DNA of 64,000 bases, from positions 138,067,121 through 138,131,120 of the forward strand of contig NC_085139.1 in the NCBI RefSeq assembly GCF_024139115.2, in the 5' to 3' direction. The notes below the pieces were generated by a model. It had not been told where the DNA came from and did no database searches. It saw only the letters and a list, made by a program, of their open reading frames with translations. How positions within the stretch are numbered: position 1 is the stretch's first letter; every line of letters begins with the position of its first letter. This DNA comes from Armigeres subalbatus (Eukaryota; Arthropoda; Insecta; Diptera; Culicidae). Position numbers and translations under genes: made by a program. Shown one piece after another: positions 12,022 to 22,250 of the stretch.

Positions 12022-12454
12022 TGTTACCGAACGGTAACTAGTTTGTTAATTTGTGTGGGGTTGTAGGGTTTAATTTTGTACAGCTAGGAACCAACGGGCA
12101 ATTCAAAATTCGCTCGTTTGGCTGCGGTGACGACGGTTACCAACGAAAAATGATAACGGGTGACGAGGAAGAATAAATGCGAAATGGGTGGCTATGTGGG
12201 CGGATGCAGCGAGAGTGAGCACCGAGTGGGGCTGGGAGATTCCGCTCGGTGGAAAGAAGCGACAGGAGTTTATTAAGTGTGTGATCGAACGATGGTGCGG
12301 TCGTGTTTCGGTGAAAAGTAACCTCGATTCCTCGTGCATATATCTGGGAAATCTGGTTGAATTGCAACCGTAATCCGTTTGAGTGTACGGTCACCTGTAC
12401 CGCGAAGTGGAAATTCGTTACATGGCAAGGACACTTTTGAAGTCGCCTTTTATC
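12022..12454 (+). repeat. 5' LTR, truncated internally
   Basis: It begins TGTTACCGAACGGTAACTAG and matches 17928-18360 base for base by eye. At 12455 the match stops abruptly and gag-coding sequence begins, whereas the 3' copy continues with a C-rich LTR body. The first 17 bp contain the perfect inverted repeat GTTACCG-AA-CGGTAAC. The 5' end is intact; the missing part is internal. Confidence 0.9.
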
Positions 12455-13767
12455 AACCACCCCCACAAATTCCGAAACTAAACAGTACCAATCCATTCCT
12501 GGAGTATCAGGAAGCGCCGGAGGCAACCCCTGCAGCTCCTAGAGTGAATTGGGCGGACTTTGAAAGTGGTACTAGAGCAACCTCTGGGCGAAATGCACCA
12601 CTAAAACAAAGCTTAGCGTTTCCTGAATCTACACTAGTAGGTGCAGAACCTTTGGATTGTTCCTTCCAGCGAAGACTGGATGACTTATCTTTTACATCCA
12701 CGGTAGGGGAAAATATACCGAGTCAACCCGCTCCGATCTCTGCCGCTTCGGTTGGTGAAGTCAATCGACGACCCTATCCGGTAGTGCCATCGCGAAAAGT
12801 AACTCCCGTTTCCCAGTGGAAAATAAATAAATACACTGGGAACGATCACGGTCTAGGATTGAATTATTTTCTCTCACACATCCACCAATTGGCCTTTTCT
12901 GAACATGCCTCAGCTGAGGACTTGTTCGACTCGGCAATTCATTTATTCGACGGAGCAGCGCTAAGCTGGTACACCGCGTGTCGAATACGTAATTCACTCT
13001 TTAGTTGGGAACACTTGGTGATCGAACTGAAAAATGAAATTCGTCATCCAGACCTAGACTCCGTGCTTCGTACGAAAATTTATCAGACTCGGCAACAAAA
13101 GGGGGAGTCTTTCCAGCAATATTATTTGCAGGTTGTAAAACTGTTCCAAGCCATGAGCCAGCCTATGTCCGAGAGGGAGAAGATCGAAGTCCTCAAAACT
13201 AACATGCGATATGATTGCCGAAAAGCTCTTATTGGGAGAAACGTGGGAACACTGAAGGACCTTATGAGCATAGGCAAGGAGTTGGATGCTACGGATTTCT
13301 CTGCGTTTTCCAAGGTATTCGGGACATCTAAACGAGAGACGTGCGCAATCTTCACGAACTCTAACGGAACTACCGGCTCGAAGCCACTCTTTCCTCGAAC
13401 TAAGTCGTCAGAACCGAATAACAAGTCGAACCAATTCTCGAGAAACTCCAAGTCCGAGGCCGACCGTACAAAAGGGTCAGCTTTCAAAACTAAGCCACAG
13501 ATAAATTCGAAAAATCCGGATAGGGAAATGAATTCGCCGGAACCAACTAAGGAATCACTTCCTGGTCCTAGTCGACCCAGTGCACTTTTAAAAATGATTG
13601 CGAACTACTCTCCTCCAGAGGAGGGAGAATGCTTTAATTGCGGAGACGAACATGATTTGTCTGACTGCCCGATTCCTCGCAGAGTTTTCTGCGATGGTTG
13701 TGCCTTCAAGGGGGTTACCAGAAAAAACTGTCCGTACTGTCTAAAAAACCAGATGCGGAAGTCCTAA
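12379..13767 (+). pseudogene. gag: Gag of the gypsy element, 5'-truncated
   Basis: The open frame has no ATG near its start; an in-frame stop lies at 12358-12360 and the first 25 or so codons are LTR sequence, so real gag sequence starts at about 12455. A gypsy-type capsid region (WYTACRIRNSLFSWEHLV, then KGESFQQYYLQV and an EREKIEVL helix) lies at residues 195-300. A basic, serine- and lysine-rich stretch follows. The C-terminus has a zinc knuckle CFNCGDEHDLSDC (CX2CX3HX4C) and a second cysteine cluster CDGC...CPYC. Gag would form the particle and bind RNA. It ends TAA at 13765-13767, 16 bases after a frameshift heptamer. Confidence 0.88.
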
Positions 13768-14318
13768 AGTCGCTGGAACTTCCACAAGCGCAGAGTGATG
13801 ATGAATTCCTCAACTGGTTGTCCGAACTTAGTTGTTTTTACAACGCAAGTACGGAGGAACCCGAGGCGGAAATCACTTCACCACAAATTAACAAAATTAC
13901 ACTCCATAATTTTCTAGACGATCGTCCGCACGTAAAAATCAAAATATTTGATGTTGGAGTCACAGCTTTGTTAGACTGTGGAAGCAACTTGACATTTATC
14001 AACCGAACATTACTTGACAAATTCCGCCGGATAAAGATTAGAGAGCCAACTAATCCAGTCGAGTTACACACAGCCGATGGATCCCAATTGGCAGTGTCCG
14101 GTGAAGTCTTTATGCCGTACACATTTATGGGGAAAACCAGGGTGATTGCAACATTGGTAGCCCCAGAATTAACTAAGGAGTGCATCTGTGGCATGGACTT
14201 CTGGCGAGTATTCGGAATCTACCCGCTATTGCTTCCATCACTGCTGATGCGTCGGTGTCCATTCCAAGTCCAGAAACGACAAAAGTGTCACTCACCGCCG
14301 ATCAACAGAATCGGTTAG
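13698..14318 (+). pseudogene. pol: Retroviral-type aspartic protease at the start of pol
   Basis: This frame is -1 to gag and overlaps its end. The protease active site is VTALLDCGSNLTFI (about 13960-14000), a DCG variant of the usual D-S/T-G triad. A hydrophobic second half follows with TKECICGMDFWRVFG before the RT linker. Protease would cleave Gag and Gag-Pol. True homology ends near 14218, where the frame is lost: the linker continues in the next -1 frame (RNLPAIASITADAS), so about 100 bases to the stop at 14318 are out of frame. The site has short GG and AA runs, so one dropped base explains the break. Confidence 0.85.
13743..13749 (+). promoter_or_regulatory. Canonical -1 ribosomal frameshift site A AAA AAC
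   Basis: In the gag frame the codons read CTA AAA AAC, the classic X XXY YYZ slippery heptamer. A -1 slip here enters the protease frame, which is open across the overlap (13698-13767). It lies 16 bases before the gag stop. I did not establish a downstream pseudoknot. The motif is directly visible; its use for Gag-Pol is inferred from retroelements generally. Confidence 0.85.
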
Positions 14319-15226
14319 AGCAAACAAAAAAACTTTTCAAAGTTGCGACTGACGAAAAGCTAGACACCACCCAACAATGTGAGCATACTATCACTCTCAG
14401 CGAGGAGTTCAAGAACTCCAAACCCGTACGATTATACCCGTACCCAATTGCGCCGAAAATCCAAGAGGGACTGTTCGCTGAACTGGACAGATTGCTGGAC
14501 CGGGGGATCATTGAGGAATCTAATTCGGATTGGTCACTCAATATCGTTCCCGTTCGCAAACAATCGGGGGCGATTCGCTTGTGTCTTGACGCTCGCAAAC
14601 TCAACGAGCGCACCGTACGTGATGCTTATCCCCTCCCGCATCCTGGACGAATACTTAGCCGGCTACCTCGAGCGCGTTACCTCTCGACGATTGACCTCTC
14701 GGAGGCCTTTTTGCAAATCCCGCTGGCCAAGAAGTCGCGCAAGTATTGTTCGTTCAGTGTGCAGGGGAAGGGGATGTTCCAGTACACTCGCCTACCATTC
14801 GGTTTAGTCAACAGCCCAGCAACACTGGCCAGGTTGATGAATCGAGTGTTAGGTCAGGGTGTACTGGAACCTTACGTCTTTGTCTACTTAGATGACATTG
14901 TCATAGTGACAGAGACGTTTGAAGAACACGTACGGCTGCTCGAAGAGGTGGCGCGACGCCTACGAGACGCCAACCTATCGATAAAGTTGGAGAAGTCTCA
15001 CTTCTGCCTGGAAGAAATTCCGTTTCTCGGCTACATCCTGTCTTCTCAAGGATTGCGGGTTAATCCCGAGAAGATTAGGCCAATAGTCGAGTATGAACGG
15101 CCAACTACCATCACTAAACTCCGTCGGTTTTTAGGGATGTCCAATTATTATCGGCGATTCATCGCCGATTATAGTCGGACTACCGCAGCCCTTTCAGAAC
15201 TTCTAAAACGAAGTCAAAGACCCTGA
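14180..15226 (+). pseudogene. pol: Reverse transcriptase domain of pol
   Basis: Gypsy-type RT with all core motifs in order: LDRGIIEESNSDWSLNIVPV, LCLDARKLNERT, STIDLSEAFLQIPL (motif A aspartate), FQYTRLPFGLVNSPATL, the catalytic FVYLDDIVIV (about 14875-14905), then FLGYILSSQGLRVNPEK and LRRFLGMSNYYRRFI. It copies element RNA into DNA in the cytoplasmic particle. Real pol sequence enters this frame near 14218. It ends at TGA 15224-15226 because of a single-base frame break: the connection to RNase H continues in the -1 frame from about 15208, next to a CAAAG run that would need one more A. Confidence 0.93.
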
Positions 15227-15660
15227 AATGGACTCCAGAAGCCGAGGAAGCGTTCCAGGAGATAAAGGAGAAATTGATAACTGCTCCAATTTTAACAAGT
15301 CCTGATTTCGACCACGAGTTTATCGTGCACACCGATGCAAGTGACTACGCAATTGCCGGTGTCCTCACTCAAAAGGTGCATGGCCAAGAGCGAGTAGTGG
15401 AGTATTACTCCAAAAGCTCACTACTCCCGAACGCTCCTATCATGCCACGGAGAAAGAGGGCTGGCCGCACTCCTGGCAATAGAGCACTTTAGAGGCTACT
15501 TAGAGGGGAGCCACTTTATTCTCGTCACAGATTCGTCTGCTTTGACGTTTATTAAGCGTTCAAAGTGGAGAACATCGTCGAGGCTCAGTAGGTGGAGCCT
15601 GGCTCTCCAAATGTATGACTTGACCATCATACATCGTCGAGGGAAGGACAATATTGTCCC
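15208..15660 (+). pseudogene. pol: RNase H domain of pol, broken by two frame changes
   Basis: WTPEAEEAFQEIKEKL leads into the gypsy RNase H start FIVHTDASDYAIAGVLTQ, which has a catalytic aspartate. The domain then runs through three frames. One base is apparently missing after CTACTCCC (about 15428) and another at GAGGG (about 15458); reading across them gives a normal YHATEKEG, LAALLAIEHFRGYL, LVTDSSAL progression, and the domain ends near HRRGKDNIVPDALSR. RNase H would remove the RNA strand during cDNA synthesis. Both breaks sit in three-base homopolymers. Confidence 0.85.
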
Positions 15661-16918
15661 AGACGCCCTGTCGAGGGGTGTGATGGCCATATCGAAGAAA
15701 TCGGTAAACGACTGGTATAACTCCCTCAAAGAGCAGGTTAGTAAGTCGCCTGATGAGTACCCCGATTTTCGACTAGAAAACGACCAATTACTCAAATACG
15801 TATTTAATGACGATTTGGATGACCATCGGTTCGACTGGAAAGTCGTTCCTAGTCCAGAGTTACGTAAATCCATCATTACAGCCAACCATGACGGGCTATT
15901 ACATATTGGAGTCGACAAAACTGTTGGAAAAATACGTCAGAAGTTTTTCTGGCCAAACATGTTCCGAGATGTTCGGGAATACGTGCGGAAATGCACCGAG
16001 TGCAAACTAATTAAACCTCCGAATATTTCAACTAGCCCTGTAATGGGAGATATGCGGGATGCCTGTCGTCCTTGGCAAATAATGGCCCTGGACTACATAG
16101 GTCCCCTGCCCCGCTCAACAAGTGGTAAACAATACATCCTTGTGATGATGGACTTGTTCAGCAAATGGGTTCAAATTCATGCGTTCCCAAAGATCTCCTC
16201 AAAGACCCTTTGTTCGGTATTGGTGGATCAATGGTTCTACCGCAATTCGGTACCAGCCATCGTTCTCACTGACAATGCCACCACGTTTACATCACGGGAG
16301 TTTCGCGATCTTATGAATAGATTTGAGGTTCAGCAGTGGTTATCTTCGCGATACCATTCACAAGCGAACCCCGTGGAGCGTGTAAATCGCGTAATAAACA
16401 CGGCAATACGCTCTTATGCTAGAGACAACCAGAGGACGTGGGACTTACGCCTCTCAGACATCGAGGTAGTAATAAATTCTACCATCCACTCGTCTACCGG
16501 CTACACGCCGTTCCGGGTGGCTAGAGGGGAGGAAGCCATTTTAAAGGGAACGGATCATTCACGCTTCGAAAGCGAAGAGGAATCGTCGCTGCAAGAAAGG
16601 GCAGCAAGGGTAAGGGAGCAAAATCCCATGTTATACGCCCTGGTGCACAAGCACCTGCAACAAGCACATAACGCATGTGCTCGAACGTACAATCTACGAG
16701 TGCGTAGACCGGCTAAGCCCTTCGCCATAGGAGACGTTGTATATAAAAAGAATACCAAGTTGTCAAACGCAAACGAGTTTTATAACGCCAAGCTCGGTGC
16801 GCAATACGTGCCATGTGAGGTGATAGCTAGGCATGGTTCGTCATCCTATGAGCTAATGGATAGCACCGGCCATAATATAGGTGTGTGGCCGGCGAGTCTT
16901 TTGAAAGCTGGACAATAG
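15542..16918 (+). pseudogene. pol: Integrase domain of pol
   Basis: The frame is intact for 458 codons; the start shown is only the first possible start after the RNase H breaks. An N-terminal HHCC zinc domain is visible (NHDGLLHIG ... CTECK, about 15885-16005). The catalytic core has the D,D35E triad in MALDYIGPL, VLTDNATTF and NPVERVNR. A C-terminal tail with a chromodomain-free, GDVVYKKN-type segment ends at TAG 16918. It would insert element cDNA into the host genome. About 1 kb of non-coding sequence separates it from the 3' LTR. Confidence 0.93.
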
Positions 16919-17918
16919 CACAATTGTCATTGTTCCCATTAGACTGAGGAACCGAGAATAGGGTTCCCAGTCCCCAACAAGCAAATTGAGACAAAAAAAT
17001 TGAATATTGGCAAACTAATTAACTCATGTTCCTTCTTAGTCATTGATAGAAAATCCTACCTAGAGTCCACACCTCTGTGTCTCTGACAAACGCTTACCGC
17101 GGAGCGTGTCACGATGATGTTTCGGTACTAGGTGGAAGTTATGTAGGTTTTACCATCACTAAGGGTCACTCCGGTAACTCGAGGAGACGTCCTCGGAATA
17201 GGAATTATTCGCGCGCGAAGGTTCCCTCCTACATGGAGCAAAAGCCAATTTACTACTGAGTTTCGAACTGGTCAAAATTGATCGGTTCAGATGCTGATTG
17301 TCTTGGTAAATCGATCACTGTTATTACTTTTCGTTTTCGTCTCGAATGTAGTTATGTAGTACTAACGACACATTATCATAAGTGTCGTTGACCTTATATA
17401 CTTGCCCATACCAGTATGAGTAATTAAACCTGTAGTGGGTCCTAGTACTCTAGCCATGGTAAGGGTGAGCTAGACAATAATTCCTTATATTGATTTTGAT
17501 GTTATAGATTCGACAGTCATATGTGTTCTTCCAAGCGAGTAACTTCTGTCCCGCGTGACAGTCGGGCGCGATTTCGTTATAGACGATAATTAAATATTCG
17601 AAAATAAGTATCATGTGGATTGGAATGTTTAGTCCACCTTGTGTACGACGCCTACCTACAAGTTACAGGGGTGTTGTTAGAACGAACATCAAGTCGCTAG
17701 TAGGAGGTTTTGACCGTATACCTCGACATTCGCGGTGAAGTTCAACAGAAGGAGAAGATATTGTAAAGTGTAGCCCATTGTTATGGCATGTATAGTTTAT
17801 TTGTTATGTTTCCGCACCCAGAGGGTTTTGTTGTTATTCCGTTTTGTGCAAATTAAATAATCATTCATAGAATCAAAAAAAGAATTATTGTTATAATTAG
17901 TTTTTTGCTACTCTGACC
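16919..17918 (+). other. Element 3' internal non-coding region
   Basis: This lies between the integrase stop and the polypurine tract. No env-like membrane protein is encoded, and the only open frame (17077-17259) is short and unremarkable. Confidence 0.7.
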
Positions 17919-17927
17919 AGAGGGGGA
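17919..17927 (+). promoter_or_regulatory. Polypurine tract priming plus-strand DNA
   Basis: AGAGGGGGA ends exactly where the 3' LTR begins with TGTTACC. This is the expected place and composition for the plus-strand primer of an LTR retrotransposon. Confidence 0.85.
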
Positions 17928-19029
17928 TGTTACCGAACGGTAACTAGTTTGTTAATTTGTGTGGGGTTGTAGGGTTTAATTTTGTACAGCTAGGAACCAA
18001 CGGGCAATTCAAAATTCGCTCGTTTGGCTGCGGTGACGACGGTTACCAACGAAAAATGATAACGGGTGACGAGGAAGAATAAATGCGAAATGGGTGGCTA
18101 TGTGGGCGGATGCAGCGAGAGTGAGCACCGAGTGGGGCTGGGAGATTCCGCTCGGTGGAAAGAAGCGACAGGAGTTTATTAAGTGTGTGATCGAACGATG
18201 GTGCGGTCGTGTTTCGGTGAAAAGTAACCTCGATTCCTCGTGCATATATCTGGGAAATCTGGTTGAATTGCAACCGTAATCCGTTTGAGTGTACGGTCAC
18301 CTGTACCGCGAAGTGGAAATTCGTTACATGGCAAGGACACTTTTGAAGTCGCCTTTTATCGACTCCCGCCAACACATTCCGTCCAAGCCTTAGTACACCA
18401 TCGCCTCTCGAGATCCACCACCAACCAAGCCACTCCACACCGTCGCCGTTCAGTGATAAACCACCAGCCGGCTGCTAACGAGCCGCCATCCAAGCCCTTC
18501 CTCGCCTTCGCTGGCCTTAGCCAACTATCGGCTGCCCTACAGCCGATGTCAAGCCCGTGGCGGAACGCCACACCACCGCCGCGTTGCACTACGGCAACCT
18601 CACCTAAGTCGGTCGCACGTGGGATTCTTCATCGACCCCGTCGTTAGGCCCCACGCCACTGTCTGCTTCCCGGAAGCTATTCTACGCCGCCTGCGACCTT
18701 CGACTGGCCCACTGTGCATCAGTGCAAAGCTCGTCATCCTCGATTGAAGCTATTCTTTGCTATCGCAGCTCCTCGACAGGCCACCAGTCGAGCGTCATCC
18801 CGCCACCATTCAACCATTCAACCAAACCAACTTCTCGGCGCACCACCGTCGCCGCTTCTACGTCCCCCGCCGTCGGCGGCTTTCGACAGGCCACCGCCCG
18901 ACCTCCGCTCAGCTGTGCGTTCGTTGGCCGCCCGCCATTGGCACCTTCCCGCTGGTATCGCACCAGCAAAGTGTACGAACGTTCACCGTCACCCGTAGTC
19001 ACCGAATAAAAAGTGTAAAAGGTAAATCA
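17928..19029 (+). repeat. 3' LTR, apparently full length (about 1.1 kb)
   Basis: It starts TGTTACCGAACGG and ends GGTAAATCA, giving TG...CA termini, with ATATTT next to it as in the 5' flank. The body from 18361 is C-rich (many CCACC and CCGCC runs). An AATAAA at about 19006 fits a poly(A) signal close to the end. An alternative end at 19201 (GGGGTCA) is possible, but it matches the 5' flank less well. Confidence 0.75.
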
Positions 19030-20262
19030 ATATTTTTTATTAGGACCACCCCACTGAAAACTCTCCCTTCCAAACAACGCCCTGGGACCCGGGAGAAAAG
19101 AGGCCTTGAGTGCCCACCCCGGAAGCTGCCGTTGGCTCTAGACCAGCAGCTTGGGGCTTAGGCACATCCCCTTCTGGGACGTAGCAGGACTCCCGGGGTC
19201 AAATATAGTTTCAATTTATACTCTTGATTATGCCACCTAATGAATGATCACATATCAAGAAGCTTATAACATTCATAAATTAATGAAAAGTATAAGTTAC
19301 CGAATGTATGTGACTAATGCGATGTAGAAGTTTTTTCTTATACATGTCATTAAGCGCCTGCTTTGGCAAACAAGTATTAGAAATATTAATAATAAACAAC
19401 ATTAAAATTTTGTACGTGTGCCGATACGATATGTTTTGTAAATTGAGATATTGTTACGACACAAATTATAAGTCTTATGTTTATTCGAGTTTATGCCACA
19501 GATGCAATTTTGAGCTAAATAATTTAAAGCTAAAGAAGGATTCGATAATAAATTACTTTGATGTTTTCATGTGTTTTAGTTAAATGCATTTGGGTCATCT
19601 CTTGTGCGTTTTTTTATTTAACTAAACTATGTTTACGTGGATTTTGGAATATACACGTTTTTATGCAGATAGACTTTTCACGCAGTTTATCGAAATCGTC
19701 AAGAAATACACGAAAACTGTAAAAAACCGATTTAAGTTGAAGTCGTTTTTACGCGGATGTCGGGATAATTAGAGATGGCATATTGTCTGGAAACTATAAA
19801 AGTAGGTATACTAATAACAGTCTTTCCTTCGAGATACAATAATGAAATATTTATTCTCTTCTCGTAGAGAAAAAATAATAACAAATATAATTAAAAACTT
19901 TCAGCAAGAAATGACTCTCGAACAACATTCGAAAGTTATAAAGGTGACGAGTGTTTTTCATTCGACTTGAGTCGTTTTTCAGTGTGCTTTCGAGTTTCCA
20001 TAATGCCAAATCATCTCGTTATTCTTGTACCTCCTCGAGCATACTCGAACGATGATTCGTTTTCGAGATCGTATATCAAAAGCCGTAATGCCAAACATGT
20101 TCGACTCGATAGAATTACGTTCGAATCGAGATGCGCAATGCCACCCCAGGATTCACATCGAGTTACAGTACATCGAGTAAGGCAAAGTGCAGTGTATGTA
20201 CTGGTCGTTATCAAAAATAGTTCGTCGGAGACGAGTCAGCCTAGAGCTGAAAGTCTCCCACA
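19030..20262. other. Unassigned flank; GC-rich block then AT-rich sequence
   Basis: 19040-19200 is GC-rich (CCCTGGGACCCGGGAG, CTCCCGGGGTC) and may be old element leader or flank. 19200-19900 is AT-rich without recognised content. 19920-20220 contains TCGA-rich sequence related in inverted form to 11605-11700. 20226-20256 is a short stem (GAGACGAGTC ... GAAAGTCTCC) like one at 59990-60020, probably a LINE 3'-end hairpin. Confidence 0.4.
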
Positions 20263-20303
20263 TACTTACTTGATACTTGATGGACTACAGCTCTTCGATG
20301 AAC

Positions 20304-20814
20304 CTACGCCGAATTTAGTATCCTTCTCCACTGGACTCGATCCTGGGCCAATCGCTTCCAGTCGCCCTGAACATTGAGCGCCCTCAGGTCCTCTTCAACT
20401 GCAAAAAGCCATCGTGTACGCGGCCTTCCACGAAGCCTGCGGCCTTTTCCGGGTTCTCTACTAAATATTATCTTTGCTTGACATTCTTCCTGCATACGAA
20501 CAACGTGACCAGCCTACCGTAGTCTGTCGTGTTGTACCTGGTACAATTCGCCGCCAGATACCGATCTCTTGTTTACCGCCGAGTATTGTCCGCAGAACCT
20601 TACGCTCAAACACTCCGAAAGCTCTCCGATCAGCCTCCTTTAACGTCCATGTTTCATGGCCGTATAAGGCCACCGGAGGAATCAGAGTAGTATACAGCGC
20701 GAATTTTGCCTTCGTTTGCAGACTGCGGGACTTAAGCTGTTTACGAAATCCGTAATAAACTTTATTTGTAGCTGCAACACGCAATTTCTCCTCGTTGTGA
20801 TATTTCATCCTCAA
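20304..20814 (-). pseudogene. C-terminal region of RTE LINE, copy 1
   Basis: It resumes beyond the SINE with NKVYYGFRKQLKSRSLQTK, then ALYGHETWTLKEADRR and VFERKVLRTILGG (20461-20814), and ends with RRLRGRPRTRWLFAVEED and VQWRRILNSA (20304-20495). These are the usual last 150 residues of RTE proteins. About 120 or more residues expected between this and the upstream RT part are absent. Confidence 0.83.
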
Positions 20815-20821
20815 CCCTTAC

Positions 20822-21107
20822 TTTGGGGCCCTCCTTAGCCGTGCGGTAAGATGCGCGGCTACAAAGCAAGACCATGCTGAGGGTGGCTTGGTTCGATTCC
20901 CGGTGCCGGTCTAGGCAATTTTCGGATTGGAAATTGTCTCGTCTACCCTGGGCATAAAAGCATCATCGTGTTAGCCTCATGATATACGAATGCAGAAATG
21001 GTATCCTGGTTTAGAAACCTCGCAGTTAATAACTGTGGAAGTGCTTAATGAACACTAAGCTGCGAGGCGGCAATGTCCCAGTGTGGGGATGTAATGCCAA
21101 TGAAGAG
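20822..21107 (+). mobile_element. Feilai-like SINE, full length, copy 4, inside the RTE LINE
   Basis: Head TTAGCCGTGCGGTAAGATGC, B box GGTTCGATTCCCGG, body and GGGGATGTAATGCCAATGAAGAG tail, co-linear with copy 1. The 9-bp duplication AACCCTTAC at 20813-20821 and 21108-21116 marks the insertion. It lies on the plus strand against the minus-strand LINE. Its last bases were carried along in the downstream tandem duplication. Confidence 0.9.
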
Positions 21108-22195
21108 AACCCTTACACTTGATTTCGATCCGTCCAACGTTATACGAATCAGCCGTATCAGTTTCGCCGGAAAACCATGTTCAAGCATAATTAAAAAAAA
21201 AAAATCATTCCGTTTCACTGAATCGTACCCCGCCTTGGAATCAATAAACAGATGATGTGCCTGCAACTTGTACTCCCGGAATTAAACAAGGATTTTTCTC
21301 ATGGTATACATTTGATCCGTTGTTGAACGGCCCTCACGAAAACCTGCTTGGTATTCGTCGACAAAGGACTCTTCAAGCGGTCTCAATCTGTTGCACAGAA
21401 TACGGGACACAATTTTGTACGCCGAATTAAGGGAGATTATTCCTCGGTAATTGGCGCAATCCACCCGAGCAGCACAAGCCAGACTAAAATGGTTGCAGCA
21501 ACTTGATAGTGACCCAATCAAGTCGCATATCCGTTGCAGTAATCTATGTGGGACATGTGTACTACTTGGGCAGTCTGTGCCCTTTCCTTTAAGAGAGGGC
21601 AAATGAGGCCGCCCAACTAGCTAGCATACAATTCCTCGTTTTTCCATATTTTCGACATGATATGGTGCAGAACTTCATAAAGCTGCTCACTGCCATGTTT
21701 GAGAAGCTCAGCCGTGAGATGGTCTTTTCCCTCAGCCCTATTGTTTTTCAGCTCTTTAATAGCTTTTTTAACCTCATCCAGTGTGGGCGGCTCCACAGCT
21801 TGTCCATCGTCGTCAATATTTATTCTGATCAACAACGTCTCGAAGTGACGGGAGATGGCGCTGTCTTTCTCCGCACGCCATTCCAGTCTCATAAAACCTC
21901 CGCATATCATTCTGCTCCATTTTTTCCTGCGCCTCGCTCATCACTTGTTCTTCCTACTCTCTATTTTTCCTGCGGTGGGATCGATTTTCGGCTGCTCTTG
22001 TTTCCTTGTACCGATCTCTATTCGATCCCGAAACCATCATCCGGCTTCTGGCAACGTTCTTCTTGTCTGTCACTTTCTGACACTTCACATCGAACCAACC
22101 CGTCCTGGGTCGCATCGGTCTGCCTACCACTCCTCGTGCTGTTGTGCTCACCGCTCCATGGATCGACTCCCATAGATCGTTGGTGTTGCCGCTAA
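21108..22195 (-). pseudogene. Linker and N-terminal reverse transcriptase of RTE LINE, copy 1
   Basis: The linker (WFDVKCQKVTDKKN, AAENRSHRRKNRE; 21954-22151) is followed by PPTLDEVKKAIKELKNNRA (21617-21910), then DCANYRGIISLNSAYKIVSR and FREGRSTTDQMYT (21282-21602), and motif A in DSKAGYDSVKRN (about 21200). The frames are disconnected. After KSSVRV the coding sequence stops at the SINE. The palm segment with the catalytic (F/Y)xDD is not found on either side, so this copy lost its active centre. Confidence 0.83.
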
Positions 22196-22250
22196 CGTTG
22201 ATTGCATATATCTATTCGTCGAGCTTCTGGTGGTACCCAGCCGATACTCC

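Larger units (their letters stand above)
12022..19029 (+). mobile_element. Ty3/gypsy LTR retrotransposon with truncated 5' LTR
   Basis: The order LTR part, gag, protease, RT, RNase H, integrase, polypurine tract, LTR defines a Ty3/gypsy element; integrase after RNase H excludes copia. The first 433 bp of the two LTRs (12022-12454 and 17928-18360) look identical by eye, implying a recent insertion. ATATTT lies directly before the 5' LTR (12016-12021) and directly after the proposed 3' end (19030-19035), consistent with a 6-bp target duplication. No env-like frame follows integrase. The element appears defective: the rest of the 5' LTR, primer-binding site and gag start are missing, and pol is frame-broken. 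Confidence 0.92.

Noticed and set aside
12103..12526. Minus-strand frames over the 5' LTR, repeated at 18009-18438
   Set aside because: They are antisense shadows of the LTR present in both copies, not genes.
18285..19161. Overlapping Pro/Ser/Arg-rich frames in the 3' LTR
   Set aside because: C-rich LTR sequence is poor in stops; frames overlap on both strands and have no domain.
21662..22195. Plus-strand 177-codon frame over the RTE LINE, repeated at 24211-24744
   Set aside because: Antisense shadow of the LINE linker and RT region.
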